In this document: piece by piece, positions 54,416 to 64,000 of the stretch
How positions within the stretch are numbered: position 1 is the first letter of the stretch
How the letters are laid out: every line of letters starts with the position of its first letter
From: Dermacentor variabilis
Lineage: Eukaryota > Arthropoda > Arachnida > Ixodida > Ixodidae
Assembly: GCF_050947875.1 (NCBI RefSeq)
Contig: NC_134568.1
Coordinates: forward strand, 198,245,258 to 198,309,257
Direction of reading: 5' to 3'
DNA length: 64,000 nucleotides
Program-made: the position numbers and the translations under genes
The notes under the pieces: model-generated
Database searches by the model: none
What the model was told of the DNA's origin: nothing
Seen by the model: only the letters and a program-made list of their open reading frames with translations

Positions 54416-54464
54416 GAAGGTTTTATTTGAGGCACGAAACTGACAAAGACGAAATTTTAGCTTT

Positions 54465-54467
<3 letters not shown>

Positions 54468-54551
<84 letters not shown>
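54468..54551. repeat. (AT)n microsatellite
   Basis: About 42 AT units. Frames over it are tyrosine-isoleucine repeats and are not genes. Confidence 0.98.
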
Positions 54552-54553
<2 letters not shown>

Positions 54554-54832
54554 TAATTGGGGCCAAATTCCCAAAGTTTTTTTTTTGTTCTACAGGGCGT
54601 TTTGCCATGCCGGCCACCTTCACTAATAGTATGTTATAATAATGGGTTTAAATTGTCTTTTACGAACAAATCCATCATGAGATCTTTCAGAGGGAACCAT
54701 GTTTGAGTGAAATTTCAATGCTATGACAAGTTTACGAGCCAGAAAGGGACACTAAATAAAAACACTAAATCAGCTTAGGCTGATAAAGTACTTATTACAA
54801 GCTATATTTTCATTAATTTTGCAATAATATAG

Positions 54833-55665
54833 GGCAGGTAGTGACCACGCATCCGGATCATGAGATTGAACTAACCAGGAGAATAAGGATGGGCCGGGGT
54901 GCGTTTGGCAGGCATTCTCAAATCATGAACAGCAGGCTGCCACTATCCCTCAAGAGAAAAGTGTATAACAGCTGTGTCTTACCAGTACTCACGTACGGGG
55001 CAGAAACTTGGAGGCTTACGAAAAGGGTTCTAATTAAATTGAGGATGACGCAACGAGCTATCGAAAGAAGAATGATAGATGTAACGTTAAGGGATAAGAA
55101 AAGAGCAGATTGGGTGAGGGAACAAACGCGAGTTAATGACATCTTAGTTGGAATCAAGAAAAAGAAATGGGCATGGGCAGGACATGTAATGAGGACGGAA
55201 GATAACCGATAGTCATTAAGGGTTACGGAGTGGATTCCAAGGGAATGGAAGCGTAGCAGAGGGCGGCAGAAAGTTAGGTGGGCGGATGAGTTTAAGAAGT
55301 TTGCAGGGACAACATGGCCACAATTATAATAATAATACATGGGTTTTTACGTGCCAAAACCACTTTCTGATTATGAGGAACGCCGTAGTGGAGGACTCCG
55401 GAAATTTAGACCACCTGGGCTTCTTTAACGTGCACCTAAATCTAAGTACACGGGTGTTTTCGCATTTCGCCCCCATCGAAATGCGGCCGCCGTGGCCGGG
55501 ATTCGATCCCGCGACCTCGTGCTCAGCAGCCTAACACCATAGCCACTGAACAACCACGGCGGCTATGGCCACAATTAGTACATGACCGGGGTAGTTGCAG
55601 AAGTATGGGAGAGGCCTTTGCCCTGCAGTGGGCGTAACCATGATAATGATGATGATGATGATAGG
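54833..55665 (+). mobile_element. RTE-type LINE 3' fragment, copy 2, split by a SINE
   Basis: Nearly the same sequence as 33378-34027: LGQVV, RGAFGRHSQIMNSRLPLSLK, VLPVLTYGAETWRLTKRVLI, IDVTLRDKKRADWVREQTRV and KKKWAWAGHVMRTEDNR. A SINE is inserted at 55327-55564. After it the 3' end resumes and finishes in atgataatgatgatgatgat. It starts at almost the same codon as copy 1. Confidence 0.82.
55327..55564 (-). mobile_element. Ruka-like tRNA-derived SINE with 13-bp target duplication
   Basis: Minus-strand SINE flanked by atggccacaatta (55314-55326 and 55565-55577). In its own orientation: head gttgttcagtggctatggtg (A-box-like), ggtcgcgggatcgaatccc (B box), then ccggccacggcggccgcatt and a body ending in (taat)n. 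Complete and only slightly diverged. Confidence 0.9.
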
Positions 55666-55993
55666 CTGCATATTAGAAGAGAAAATGAAGGTCAAGAGTT
55701 CCATTTTTTTTTCTTTCCGGGCCGGTACGTCCGCCCAGTACGCCAGTGTCAGGTCAAGGATTGCAATGGATTTTCTCTTCGCTGGGCCATTGTGGCTCAT
55801 TAAAAGCTCTTGAAACTTTCTAAGTTTACTCTTCGGCTATTTTAGATTACGATGTAGTCCATAGCAAGTGAAAAAAAAAACAAGTAAGCTTGAACAGACT
55901 CCTTGAAAGTACAAGACGCCACACGAGCTGGTACGTGACCCTCAAGGCGGCGTCGCAACCCTGCTTTCCTTTCGCGTTTTGTAGCTTACCAAG
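55666..55993. other. Unassigned DNA
   Basis: No gene recognised. The last bases (caag, 55990-55993) precede the LTR of gypsy element 3. Confidence 0.4.
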
Positions 55994-56647
55994 TGTTGCG
56001 TACTCCAGGGTAGCGTATCGTACTGCTGCCGAGTAGTAGCGGCACCTGCCAATCGAAGCTCGACCGACGTTACTTAGTGGGTAGCGTGGCGTTGTCGGCT
56101 GACAGCAGGCATCCGGTAGACCATGGCGACCAAGCAAGGGCGAGACGATTTATAGTGCGAAACATGCACGGTTTATTCAAAGGTAGATTAAATAAAATGA
56201 AAAGAGCATGAAGTCCGTAAAAGTACATTTCGGAGCCCCTTAAATTGGCTCTCTACAATCGTGGGCGGGATCTTGCTTCCGTCGACGTCACGTGACCGGC
56301 ACAGAAAGAGCTGCTGCAGAGAGGAGCTATACCGAACTTGCTGCAGAGAGGATCGTCACGCCTCCTGGAATTGTAGACGCCGGTCCGTCTCTTCTGCGCG
56401 TTGCGGGTTCGTGGAAGTTCTCCTCTAGGTCAAATTCGAGCAAAGGGCCTCTCTAAACTCGCACACCCACACACACATACACACATAAAAGAGGCCTGTA
56501 CGCTGCGGGGCTTCCGGCAGACAGGCAGACACTCGAAACGGTCATGGCGAATTAGGAAGTCACGCTTCATTTCGACGAGGCCTGGTGGAAGAAGGTCGGG
56601 TGAGAGAAAGTTTTTTGTGCACGAAGTGCGGGACGCCAACCCTAACA
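55994..56647 (-). repeat. 3' LTR of gypsy element 3
   Basis: 654 bp, same length as the partner. Differences are seen for example at cggcacctgccaatcgaagc versus cggcgcctgcctatcgaggc. On the minus strand a TATAAAT lies at 56148-56154. Confidence 0.9.
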
Positions 56648-57193
56648 GCATCTCCGGCGGGGGAGGAAGATCCCGATGTGTAGGGGCCAGTAGCCGCTGT
56701 ACGAGGGATCGGCGTTTCGGTAGCAGAATTCCCCTTAGAGCTGACGAACCCTTCGTTCGTAACAGGTAGATTCCTGGGAGCGGTCATCAGTCCTCGTGGG
56801 GCTCTTGTGACTTTTCTCCCTGGTCCGGCCCGGTGAAATTGGTCTTGCAAGCAGGTCTCGCAACTTTTCGTCTCTTGCGTGGGTAAGCAATCACCCCAAA
56901 ACAGTGCCGGACCCACAACCACAAAGCAGCGAGCACAAGGTCACCATCCCCCCAAGACACACCCGGCTTTTAAAAAAATTAAAACCCGCTACACCTTTCC
57001 CATTCCCTACGCGCGTCCTCCCCCCCCCCCCCCTGAACACTAAAAACAGCCATTTCTTGAAAGCGTTATGACGTGGTTATTAAAATCATCTAAATATCGA
57101 CTACACTTCGGAAAAACGTATGAATTCGGAGAAACGTATGAACGAACGTAAAAATGCCACGGAAACCCGGTTGAGCATGAGGCTTTTGTTACT
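56648..57193 (-). other. 3' untranslated part of gypsy element 3
   Basis: Between the RNase H stop and the 3' LTR. On the minus strand the bases next to the LTR read ctcccccgccggagatgc. A run of 14 C is at 57020-57033. No gene. Confidence 0.5.
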
Positions 57194-59479
57194 CTAGGGG
57201 CAACGACTCAAACCATTGGCATTGCCGTTAAGCTTACCCTTCTTGTAGCGAATATCGAAGGTGTACTGTTGAAGAGCCAAGCTCCAGTGCAAAAGACGAC
57301 CGCTTTTCGTAGACATGGACTGCAGCCATGTGAGGGGACAGTGGTCAGTCTCTATAGTGAACCTTGAACCAGCGATATAGCAAGCTAGCTTCTGCACCGC
57401 CCTTACTACGCAGGCGCATTCTTTTGCTGATGGACTGTATGCTTCCTCACGAACTGAAAGCTTTCTACTGGCGTACAGTACAGGGTGTTCGTTCTCGTCA
57501 TCTCTCTTTTGACAGAGCACCACTACCATGCATACCCCTGTCGCTGGCATCACACTGAAGAATGAATGGCTTAGAGTAGTCGGGCGCGTTCAACACTGGC
57601 TGACTCGTTAGTGCTTTCTTCAGCATACTAAAAGCCTTTTCTTTTGCGTCATCCCACTTTACCGTTTGTGGTTCGGTTTTTCTGACAGCATCCGTTAAAG
57701 GACTCCCAATCTCGGAATACCGCAGGATATATCTTTGGTAATAACCCACCAAGCCAAGGAATGATCTGATGTCCCGCTTGGTGCGTGCTTGCGGGAAGTT
57801 GTCTATTGCGGTCAGTTTAACCCCGGAAGGCCGAGGATGGCTTTACTATATTATATGACCTAGATAAGCTACTTCCGCGCGCCCTAATTGACATTTGAGA
57901 GCCTTAACAGTTAAGTTAGCCTCTCGTAGACGACACAGCACGGTTCGCAGGTGTCGCATATGGTACGCCCATGATGAAGAAAAGATTGCTATGTCATCGA
58001 GATAGGGAAGTGCAACGTCCTCCACTCCTCGTAGCACCTGGTCCATAAGGCTAGAGAAGCAATATGGCGCATTCTTCAATCGAAAGCGCAGGAATTTCGG
58101 ACGAAAGGTTCCCATCGGGGAAATAAACGCTGCAAGCCTGCTTGCCCTCTCGGTCAACGGAACCTGCCAATACCCTCTGACTAAATCGAGCGTAGAAATG
58201 AAATTAGCACTGCTCACCTTTTCAAGCCTTTTCTCGATATGCGGTATTGGATAAGTCTGGTTCTTCGTGATTAAATTGAGCCTGCGGTAGTCGATACATG
58301 GCCGCGGCTCTTTTCCTGGGACCTCAACCAAGATAAGAGGCGAGGTATAATCACTCTCTCCTGGCTCGATTACACCTAGCCCTAACATCTTGTTTATTTC
58401 AGCGGTCATGACTTCACGTTGACGAGGCGAAACGCGATAAGCTTTCGAACGAACAGGGTCCGACAAGGTTAACTCGATATCGTGAACGATCATAGTGGTC
58501 CTGCCCGGTGTGTCTGAAAATACTTCTTTAAATTCAAACACGAGTTCGCGCAGTTCGGCCCTTTGATTGGGATTCAACTCCGCCTGTTCTACTAACTTTT
58601 CAATAGCTTCGTGAATGTCTTTTGCCTCCGTCACTGCAGTTAACTCTGGAAAGTCGGCAGGCATTTCCTCAGGTTGGTTAAGGGACATGTTCACAATGGC
58701 TTCCCTCTGCCGGTAGGGATAAAGTAGATTGCTATGGTATACTTGTGGTGTCCTTCGTTTTCCTGGTACCGTGATTACGTAGTTTGTTTCAGATAATTTC
58801 TGAATTATGTCAACCGGTCCTTCCCATTGAACCTCTAGTTTGTTTTTCAACAGGGGTTTCAGGATCATTACCTTTTTCCCCACTTCAAAGCGTCGCATGC
58901 GAGCCGTCCTGTCATAGCGATGCTCAGCATTGCCTTGCGCCTTACTCATTTCCTGCTCAGCGATCATTGTGACAGGGCTTACGTTCAATAACTTTCTGCA
59001 TTCTGCCTCGCGAGACATTTCAGGCTCCGCTGCTTTCCTGACCTTTCCCTTAGCTGGTGCACTTTCCGCATTATCCCCCATAGGGCTGTCCTGTTTGGTG
59101 CTGGTTGACGAATCCTCCGTCAAACCTGTTTCCTCCACCACTGGACATTCGTACACTGCCTTGGCCGCGAGCTCCCTTGCCTTCGAACGAGTTAGGGCTT
59201 GCACTGGACCCTCACTAAACCCGATTCCCTTGCGTCGTAGCAAATCCTCTGAGTTGTTAGGAAAGAAATATGAATACTGCGGCGGGAGATGTGCCGAAAC
59301 GGCGGCTTCAGTGTCCAGTACTCCAAAGGTCCTTCGATATGAATCTTGGCCACAGGGAGACAAACACTGGAGGTTTCCACGGTTTGCCTTATCCAAGCAC
59401 ATTCTCCCGAGAACTGGCCTTCCTCTATGTACGACGGGTGCACTAAGTCCATTGTGGCTGCAGAGTCGCGAAGATACAC
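57194..59479 (-). pseudogene. Gypsy element 3 pol: protease, integrase C-terminal module, RT, RNase H
   Basis: The protease motif YLRDSAATMDLVHPSYI starts near 59479. After a frameshift at about 59335-59400 an open frame of 518 codons (to 57846) holds LDTEAAVSAHLPPQYSYF, LLNVSPVTMIAEQ, then directly EMSKAQGNAEHRYDRTARM, RRFEVGKKVMILK, WEGPVDIIQKLSETNYVI, QVYHSNLLYPY, and RT with YTSPLILVEVPGKEPRPCID, STLDLVRGYWQVPLT and LPYLDDIAIFSSS. After a stop at YLGHII come shifted frames with YYQRYILRYSEIGS, LQCDASDRGM and RNase H ETDHCPLTWLQ to the end. Between IAEQ and EMSKAQ the integrase core (about 0.97 kb in element 1) is absent, in frame. Confidence 0.87.
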
Positions 59480-60657
59480 GGTTTGCCGTTTACCACGAGG
59501 TCTCGAATGTATGGTTTTAGCAAGTTCAGATTTTCTACGTCACTACTTAGTGACATCAATACTAGTTTGGGATTTCTGCACCCCACGGAGATATGCCCCG
59601 TTTGCTGGCAGTTGTAGAAAACTACTGGTTTCTTTGTTTCGAAAGTTTTTTTCCTTCTGCCTTTCTGCACTCCGTTCGGTTGGTTCCTTTCTCCCTCGCT
59701 GTCTTCATCACTGGTTTTCACCGAATCTGACCTTTCCATTGTTTTATACCGACTCGACTTTGACCAACGCTCTGGCTTGTCGAGTCTGTATTTATTGATC
59801 TCCTTCTTAGGAGCTTCGTTGCCTTCGTCCGCACGGCGAGTTACGTACTCCTCAGCGAGGTCGGCCGCTCTCGTGATAGTGTCTACGCCTGGCCTACCCT
59901 GAACCCAATGCTTGATGTTTACTGGCTGCCGGCGGTAGCACTGTTCTAAAGCAACGCACTGCATTGTCTTTTCGGCGTCGCTGAGTGCACCCTCTTCTCT
60001 GAGCCATTCCTTCAGGTTTACCTCCAAGGTGTGTGCGAAATCTGGGTATGACTCACTTTTGGTCTTCTCGACTTCCCTGAATTTTCGCCTGAATGCTTCC
60101 GCTGATAATCTGTACTTTTTAAGCAGCTTCGCTTTGACTTCATCGAAGTCCTCTGCTTCTTCTTTCCCCATGCGGGCAATGATATCAGCTACCTCACGTG
60201 GCAATAACGTAAGCAAGCGTTGCGGCCACGTGTTTCTCGCGAATTTTGCCTTCTCACACGTGTGCTCAAACTGTACGAGAAAAAGACCTATGTCTCCTCC
60301 TACTGCGCAGGGTGCCATCATGTCTGTCATTCTGCGCTGGCTTTCGCGTGCCTCTGTTCTAGGTTTTTCAGAATTTTCAGCTTTCAGGAGTTCTATCTCT
60401 AGGCACTTCATTTCGAGGTCGCGCTCTTCTTTGGCCTCACGTGCTGCCCGCTCGCGCTCTTCTTTTTCTTCTAAGCGCTTACGTTCTTCTTCTTTCTCTG
60501 TAATGCTCTCTAGGCATTCCGTCAGTTCATCGTCGTCTGCCCCGGTCGCTTCGATAGCCTCTATGATCTCCGGCTTTCTCTTTGATTCGGCAATTTGGAG
60601 GCCCAATTCTTTGGCCAAGCTCAACAATTCCGGCTTCTTTAGTACCTTCAAGTTCAT
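59443..60657 (-). CDS. Gypsy element 3 Gag
   Basis: Minus strand, start at 60655-60657 (MNLKVLKKPELLSLAKELG), 404 codons. SAP-like N terminus (about 1-38), E/K/R-rich coiled coil (40-95), capsid with ALGGDIGLF-type start (MTDMMAPCAVGGDIGLFLVQ), RNTWPQRLLTLLPREVADII, EAFRRKFREVEKTKSESY and the SCAN-like MQCVALEQCYRRQPVNIKHW. The zinc knuckle has lost its first cysteine (FYNCQQTGHISVGC). The frame runs past the protease start (GKPCIFATLQ) because of a small frameshift, then stops. Confidence 0.85.
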   Translation of the reverse strand: MNLKVLKKPELLSLAKELGLQIAESKRKPEIIEAIEATGADDDELTECLESITEKEEERKRLEEKEERERAAREAKEERDLEMKCLEIELLKAENSEKPRTEARESQRRMTDMMAPCAVGGDIGLFLVQFEHTCEKAKFARNTWPQRLLTLLPREVADIIARMGKEEAEDFDEVKAKLLKKYRLSAEAFRRKFREVEKTKSESYPDFAHTLEVNLKEWLREEGALSDAEKTMQCVALEQCYRRQPVNIKHWVQGRPGVDTITRAADLAEEYVTRRADEGNEAPKKEINKYRLDKPERWSKSSRYKTMERSDSVKTSDEDSEGERNQPNGVQKGRRKKTFETKKPVVFYNCQQTGHISVGCRNPKLVLMSLSSDVENLNLLKPYIRDLVVNGKPCIFATLQPQWT

Positions 60658-60939
60658 GGCTGCCCTTAGTGCTGCTAACTCTTCACTCTATAACAACCTT
60701 GACGTACTCAAAACTTCCGTCAACGGCTAAAGAAAAATCACTGCACTGTACTTTCCAAAAAATACGTAAAAGCCAAGTGATATCTCAGTGAAGAAAAGCC
60801 GTGCACTCACCATATGCAGTCATGAATCCAGACACCTTCCTTCCGAACGTTGTCACCTGGACGAAGAGGCTACGATCTCGTAGTTGTTGTCCTAGTTTAG
60901 GTCTCCAGGGTTCCGTATCCCAATCGCTGCCAGTCAGTT
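60658..60939 (-). other. Leader of gypsy element 3 with candidate primer site
   Basis: About 280 bp. Near the 5' LTR the minus strand reads tgactggcagcgattgggat. It shares ggcagcg(a/g)t with the primer-site region of element 1, so the same tRNA primer class is likely. Confidence 0.5.
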
Positions 60940-61593
60940 TGTTGCGTACTCCAGGGTAGCGTATCGTACTGCTGCCGAGTAGTAGCGGCGCCTGCCTATC
61001 GAGGCTCGACCGACGTTACTTAGTGGGTAGCGTGGCGTTGTCGGCGGGCTGCAGGCATCCGGTAGACCATGGCGACCAAGCAAGGGCGAGACGATTTATA
61101 GTGCGAAACTTGCACGGTTCATTCAAAGGTAGATTAAAGAAAATGAGAAGAGCATGAAGTCAGTAAAAGTACATTTCGGAGCCCCTTAAATTGGCTCTCT
61201 ACAATCGTGGGCGGGATCTTGCTTCCGTCGACGTCACGTGACCGGCACAGAAAGAGCTGCTGCAGAGAGGAGCTATACCGAACTTGCTGCAGAGAGGATC
61301 GTCACGCCTCCTGGAATTGTAGACGCCGGCCCGTCTCTTCTGCGCGTTGCGGGTTCGTGGAAGTTCTCCTCTAGGTCAAATTCGAGCAAAGGGCCTCTCT
61401 AAACTCGCACACCCACACACACATACACACATAAAAGAGGCCTGTACGCTGCGGAGCTTCCGGCAGACAGGCAGACACTCGAAACGGTCATGGCGAATTA
61501 GGAAGTCACGCTTCATTTCGACGAGGCCTGGTGGAAGAAGGTCGGGTGAGAGAAAGTTCTTTGTGCACGAGGTGCGGGACGCCAACCCTAACA
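60940..61593 (-). repeat. 5' LTR of gypsy element 3
   Basis: Partner of 55994-56647. Followed by taag. Confidence 0.9.
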
Positions 61594-61629
61594 TAAGCCA
61601 CTTCTCGCGGTAACAGTGACTTCTTTCGC

Positions 61630-62560
61630 ATTCAAAGATGGCCGTTTTTACTACAACTAAACTCGTTCAAACAAGCCCATGAACTAGACGAGAAATTCAG
61701 GAATGACGTTTCAGTGGCTTTCAGTTCCCTGTGGCATCGTCGGCAACAACTTTGATGATAAGGAGGCTGCCAGCTCTGCACCTCGAAGACACCCTGACCC
61801 TCCCCAATACCTTTATCGAGGAAGAAAGCTGCCAGATAAATTCGTCTGTTTGCCCGCAAAGAGATAAAGGTTTTCTGGAGTTTTCCAAGCGTCTTCAAAT
61901 GCCGACTGCGCAAGCAAGACCCCTCGCTATGTCTACAATTGCCATCGAGCCGCTCCCGCGGAGAGACATCGTTGCTGTGCCGTTTGTGGCGTTTGTGGCG
62001 TTTACGAACGCTCACTCCTACGGCATGGGAACGGTCGATCTCCCGATGTGCGACTTCTGTACGTGCGAAGAAACTAATCAGCACCTATTGCGTATCTGTC
62101 CTCGCTACAACGTCCAATGCCTCCCTCTCTGGACAACTTTAAACATATTTTACTTGAGCCCATTCGCTGTCCCATACTCGGACCGTGGCCACATCCGTAA
62201 CCGGCGCAAAGAGCGATTCGTGCACTAGTGCAGTACTTGGAGTGCACCGTCCTGAGAGGCCGCTTACAATGCTCCTACGCATCTTCCCACGTGCACTCTG
62301 TGCTCACTCTCCTTGTCTTCCCCTCTTTATATTCCCCCATTCCCATATCCCCAGTGTAGAGGATAGCGAACAGGAAGCTCGTCCTGTCGGCCTTCCCACC
62401 TTTCTTTTTTTTTTGTTTTCCCTCTCTTGCTATCTTTTTCTCGGGAATGGCGTGACTAGTGCTAAGCGTTATGCTGTCCCGAGCCCATTCTGCAACTTAT
62501 TGCAGTACAAAAAAATATTTTCACCGGGGAAAGGTCTATTAAAAAAAATAACAAATTGAT
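61630..62560 (+). pseudogene. LINE G: RNase H end, zinc finger and 3' UTR of an I-group LINE
   Basis: Broken coding: VPCGIVGNNFDDKEAASSAP (RNase H motif, one frame), IPLSRKKAARQIR-like and KVFWSFPSVFKCRLRKQDPS pieces, then NAHSYGMGTVDLPMCDFC and TCEETNQHLLRICPRYNVQC, the C-x2-C...H-x4-C finger. T-rich 3' UTR follows to about 62560. Same group as LINE E. Confidence 0.72.
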
Positions 62561-63019
62561 TGCAAACGCGCAGTTGGAGTCGGTATAAAACACTATAAAT
62601 GCATCATCTCATGAAATCATTTATTACTCGCTGAGCACTGCCGCAGGGACAGTGCCAAGGAAAAACTAGCGGATCAATATCAAGGAGTTAGAATTCATAT
62701 GAAACCCTAAAAAGTTATCCCCTCATGACATCATCCGTTACGGCATAATAGGCGAAAAGAAGAGGGAGGGGGGGGGGGGGGGGTTTATACCCGAGCGAAA
62801 CGAGCTAGACGTGTCGATACTGCTAAGTGTGCTCGCATTGGTTTGCACGTGGTCAGGTGATGGTGGAAGGTCGCGGCCCTTGATTCGATTTTTACGTCAT
62901 CGGTCTACTGAAAGAACGCAATCAGTTTAACGTAGCTGAAAGGTGACGATGATGTCATCTTATTGACGCACAAGTTTGTGCGCTATTCAAACGAATTTAT
63001 TTCTTTATTATTTCGGGGA
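62561..63019. other. Unassigned DNA with poly-G run
   Basis: 62768-62783 is a run of 16 G. No gene recognised. Confidence 0.45.
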
Positions 63020-64000
63020 CTCTATAACGTAAAACTATTCCAATATGTTTTTATTGCAATTTCCTGACGTCAAATCTGCGTAACCGCCGACGCAAGCAGC
63101 GGGCGGTAACCCGCAGGGTTGTCTGAAGAGACTAATCAAACGCTCTCCCCATTTATAGGTGGTAATTTTTGTTTGCTTTAAAAGCGAATAACATTGCTTG
63201 CACTGAGCAACTTATCTTATCTAATTGGCTGACAAGAGGCGAGAAGCACGCTCAAGTGGAGAGGGATTCGATGTGGCCGAGCCAGCGCACTGAAAATAGA
63301 TATCCGGACGAAGAGAGTGGTGCCGGCGTCAGCGATTGGTCCGCTTTCCCTTACTTAGCTTGCGGTGGCTGGTCGAAAATAGCGGCGGCATGAAAGAGAA
63401 GTTTAAGAATGCTGCTAAAACGGATCCTCAGCAAAGAAGAGTTGGTATAGCGAGGTCGTAAACGTGCCGAAAGTGCTCGAAAACGTTACACGGCCACGCA
63501 AAAAGTTTCATTGTACGCGAATAAGCCCATGCTCGCCGGCAGGTGCGAGTAGCCAGTGCCTGAGCGATCGGCGGCGACCATGTTTTCTTCCTTTTGGAAC
63601 GGGGCAGCCTGTGGCTATTCAGAAAAAAAAATTCAGTTTTGTTCGGCATATTAATGCATCTTTAACGCGTACACGTCACTTTGACGCGGTGAGTTTGCGC
63701 GGTTTTGAGGCGTCGCGTGACAGGCAGGTGAGGTGGGTGCAGCCCTAAACTTTTGACCAACAGCCGAGGTCTAATGGAGAAAAGGCGTCGAATTAGAAAG
63801 AACACTGTTTCTTTTGTTCGGTCCAAATCATGCATAATCAGTGTGTACGTCGTCATATCAGCAGGGGCACTATCACGGTTTTCGTGACGTCGCGTGACAG
63901 ACAGGTGAAGTGGGGGTGGCCCTAAAAAGTTTTTGACCAATCGCGGAGCGCTGATTGCAGAATTGTAATAGAAAAGTTTCAATTAACTTTACGTTAGGGC
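63020..64000. mobile_element. Transposon X, copy 3 (inverted relative to copy 1)
   Basis: Left tip gactctataacgtaaaacta matches the inverted right tip of copy 1, and the last bases of the window, in reverse complement gccctaacgtaaagttaatt, match its left tip. In between, the order of shared blocks (tcctgacgtcaaat, ggtaacc, gccaattg, ggatatctattttcagtgcg on the other strand) is that of copy 1. The copy probably ends at or just past the window edge. Confidence 0.72.

Larger units (their letters stand above)
55994..61593 (-). mobile_element. Gypsy element 3: Gmr1-like LTR retrotransposon lacking the integrase core
   Basis: Two 654-bp LTRs (55994-56647 and 60940-61593) starting tgttgcg and ending cctaaca. 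By eye they differ at about 15-17 positions (roughly 2.5 percent), so the element is older than element 1. Flanks are caag and taag, a possible 4-bp duplication with one change. Inside, on the minus strand, are Gag, protease, integrase C-terminal module, RT and RNase H with a few frameshifts. The zinc-binding and catalytic parts of integrase are missing. Confidence 0.88.

Noticed and set aside
54383..54639. Tyr-Ile repeat frames
   Set aside because: Translation of the (AT)n microsatellite.
55490..55560. tRNA gene
   Set aside because: A and B box-like sequence belongs to the SINE head; the fold of a tRNA is not complete and the unit has SINE body, tail and target duplication.
61347..61613. 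Frames in the LTRs of element 3 (also 56401-56769)
   Set aside because: Same translation occurs in both LTRs; it is repeat sequence, not a gene.

Overview
This is eukaryotic nuclear DNA with almost no host coding sequence. It is a dense, nested accumulation of transposable elements separated by AT-rich unassigned DNA and microsatellites. The organism is probably a hard tick (Ixodidae). This is inferred from four copies of a tRNA-derived SINE that looks like tick Ruka, from LINE ORF1/ORF2 fragments of the kind annotated as 'tick transposon', and from many MITE-like palindromes. No bacterial, viral or organellar genes were seen.

Layout: 48-7797 is a Tc1/mariner-type DNA transposon with roughly 350-370 bp terminal inverted repeats and a DD41D-type transposase. 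The transposase is split by LINE A (1262-6299), which is itself split by LINE B (about 2488-5599), giving three levels of nesting. 8080-15703 is a complete, young Ty3/gypsy-class LTR retrotransposon on the minus strand, with CTAG target duplications and LTRs differing at about six positions by eye. Its single gag-pol frame has the order Gag-PR-INT-RT-RNaseH, and a 724-bp palindromic TTAA MITE interrupts it. 15704-23400 holds microsatellites (including about 870 bp of alternating purine-pyrimidine DNA), a palindromic MITE and a decayed minus-strand LINE. 23275-25625 is another broken LINE (ORF1 plus endonuclease) carrying a LINE fragment. 25635-31400 is mostly unassigned and contains two arrays of small palindromic units and weak exon-like ORFs. 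31640-34790 is a RNase H-bearing LINE split by an RTE-type LINE tail. 38053-45790 has copies of an unclassified non-autonomous transposon, one of them split by a second gypsy element of the same lineage (39307-45469). 46400-55990 holds SINEs, LINE tails, microsatellites and a candidate non-autonomous transposon. 55994-61593 is the third gypsy element of the lineage. 61630-62560 is a LINE 3' end, and 63020-64000 is another copy of the unclassified transposon.

The most distinctive system is the set of three related LTR retrotransposons. They combine a SAP-like N terminus and a SCAN-like capsid in Gag, a zinc knuckle, a DSA (not DSG/DTG) protease motif conserved by synonymous change in all three, and integrase upstream of reverse transcriptase. 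That order is the Gmr1-type arrangement, the reverse of ordinary Ty3/gypsy elements. The two older copies have each lost the integrase core by different deletions. All family assignments come from reading motifs by eye; no database search was run.
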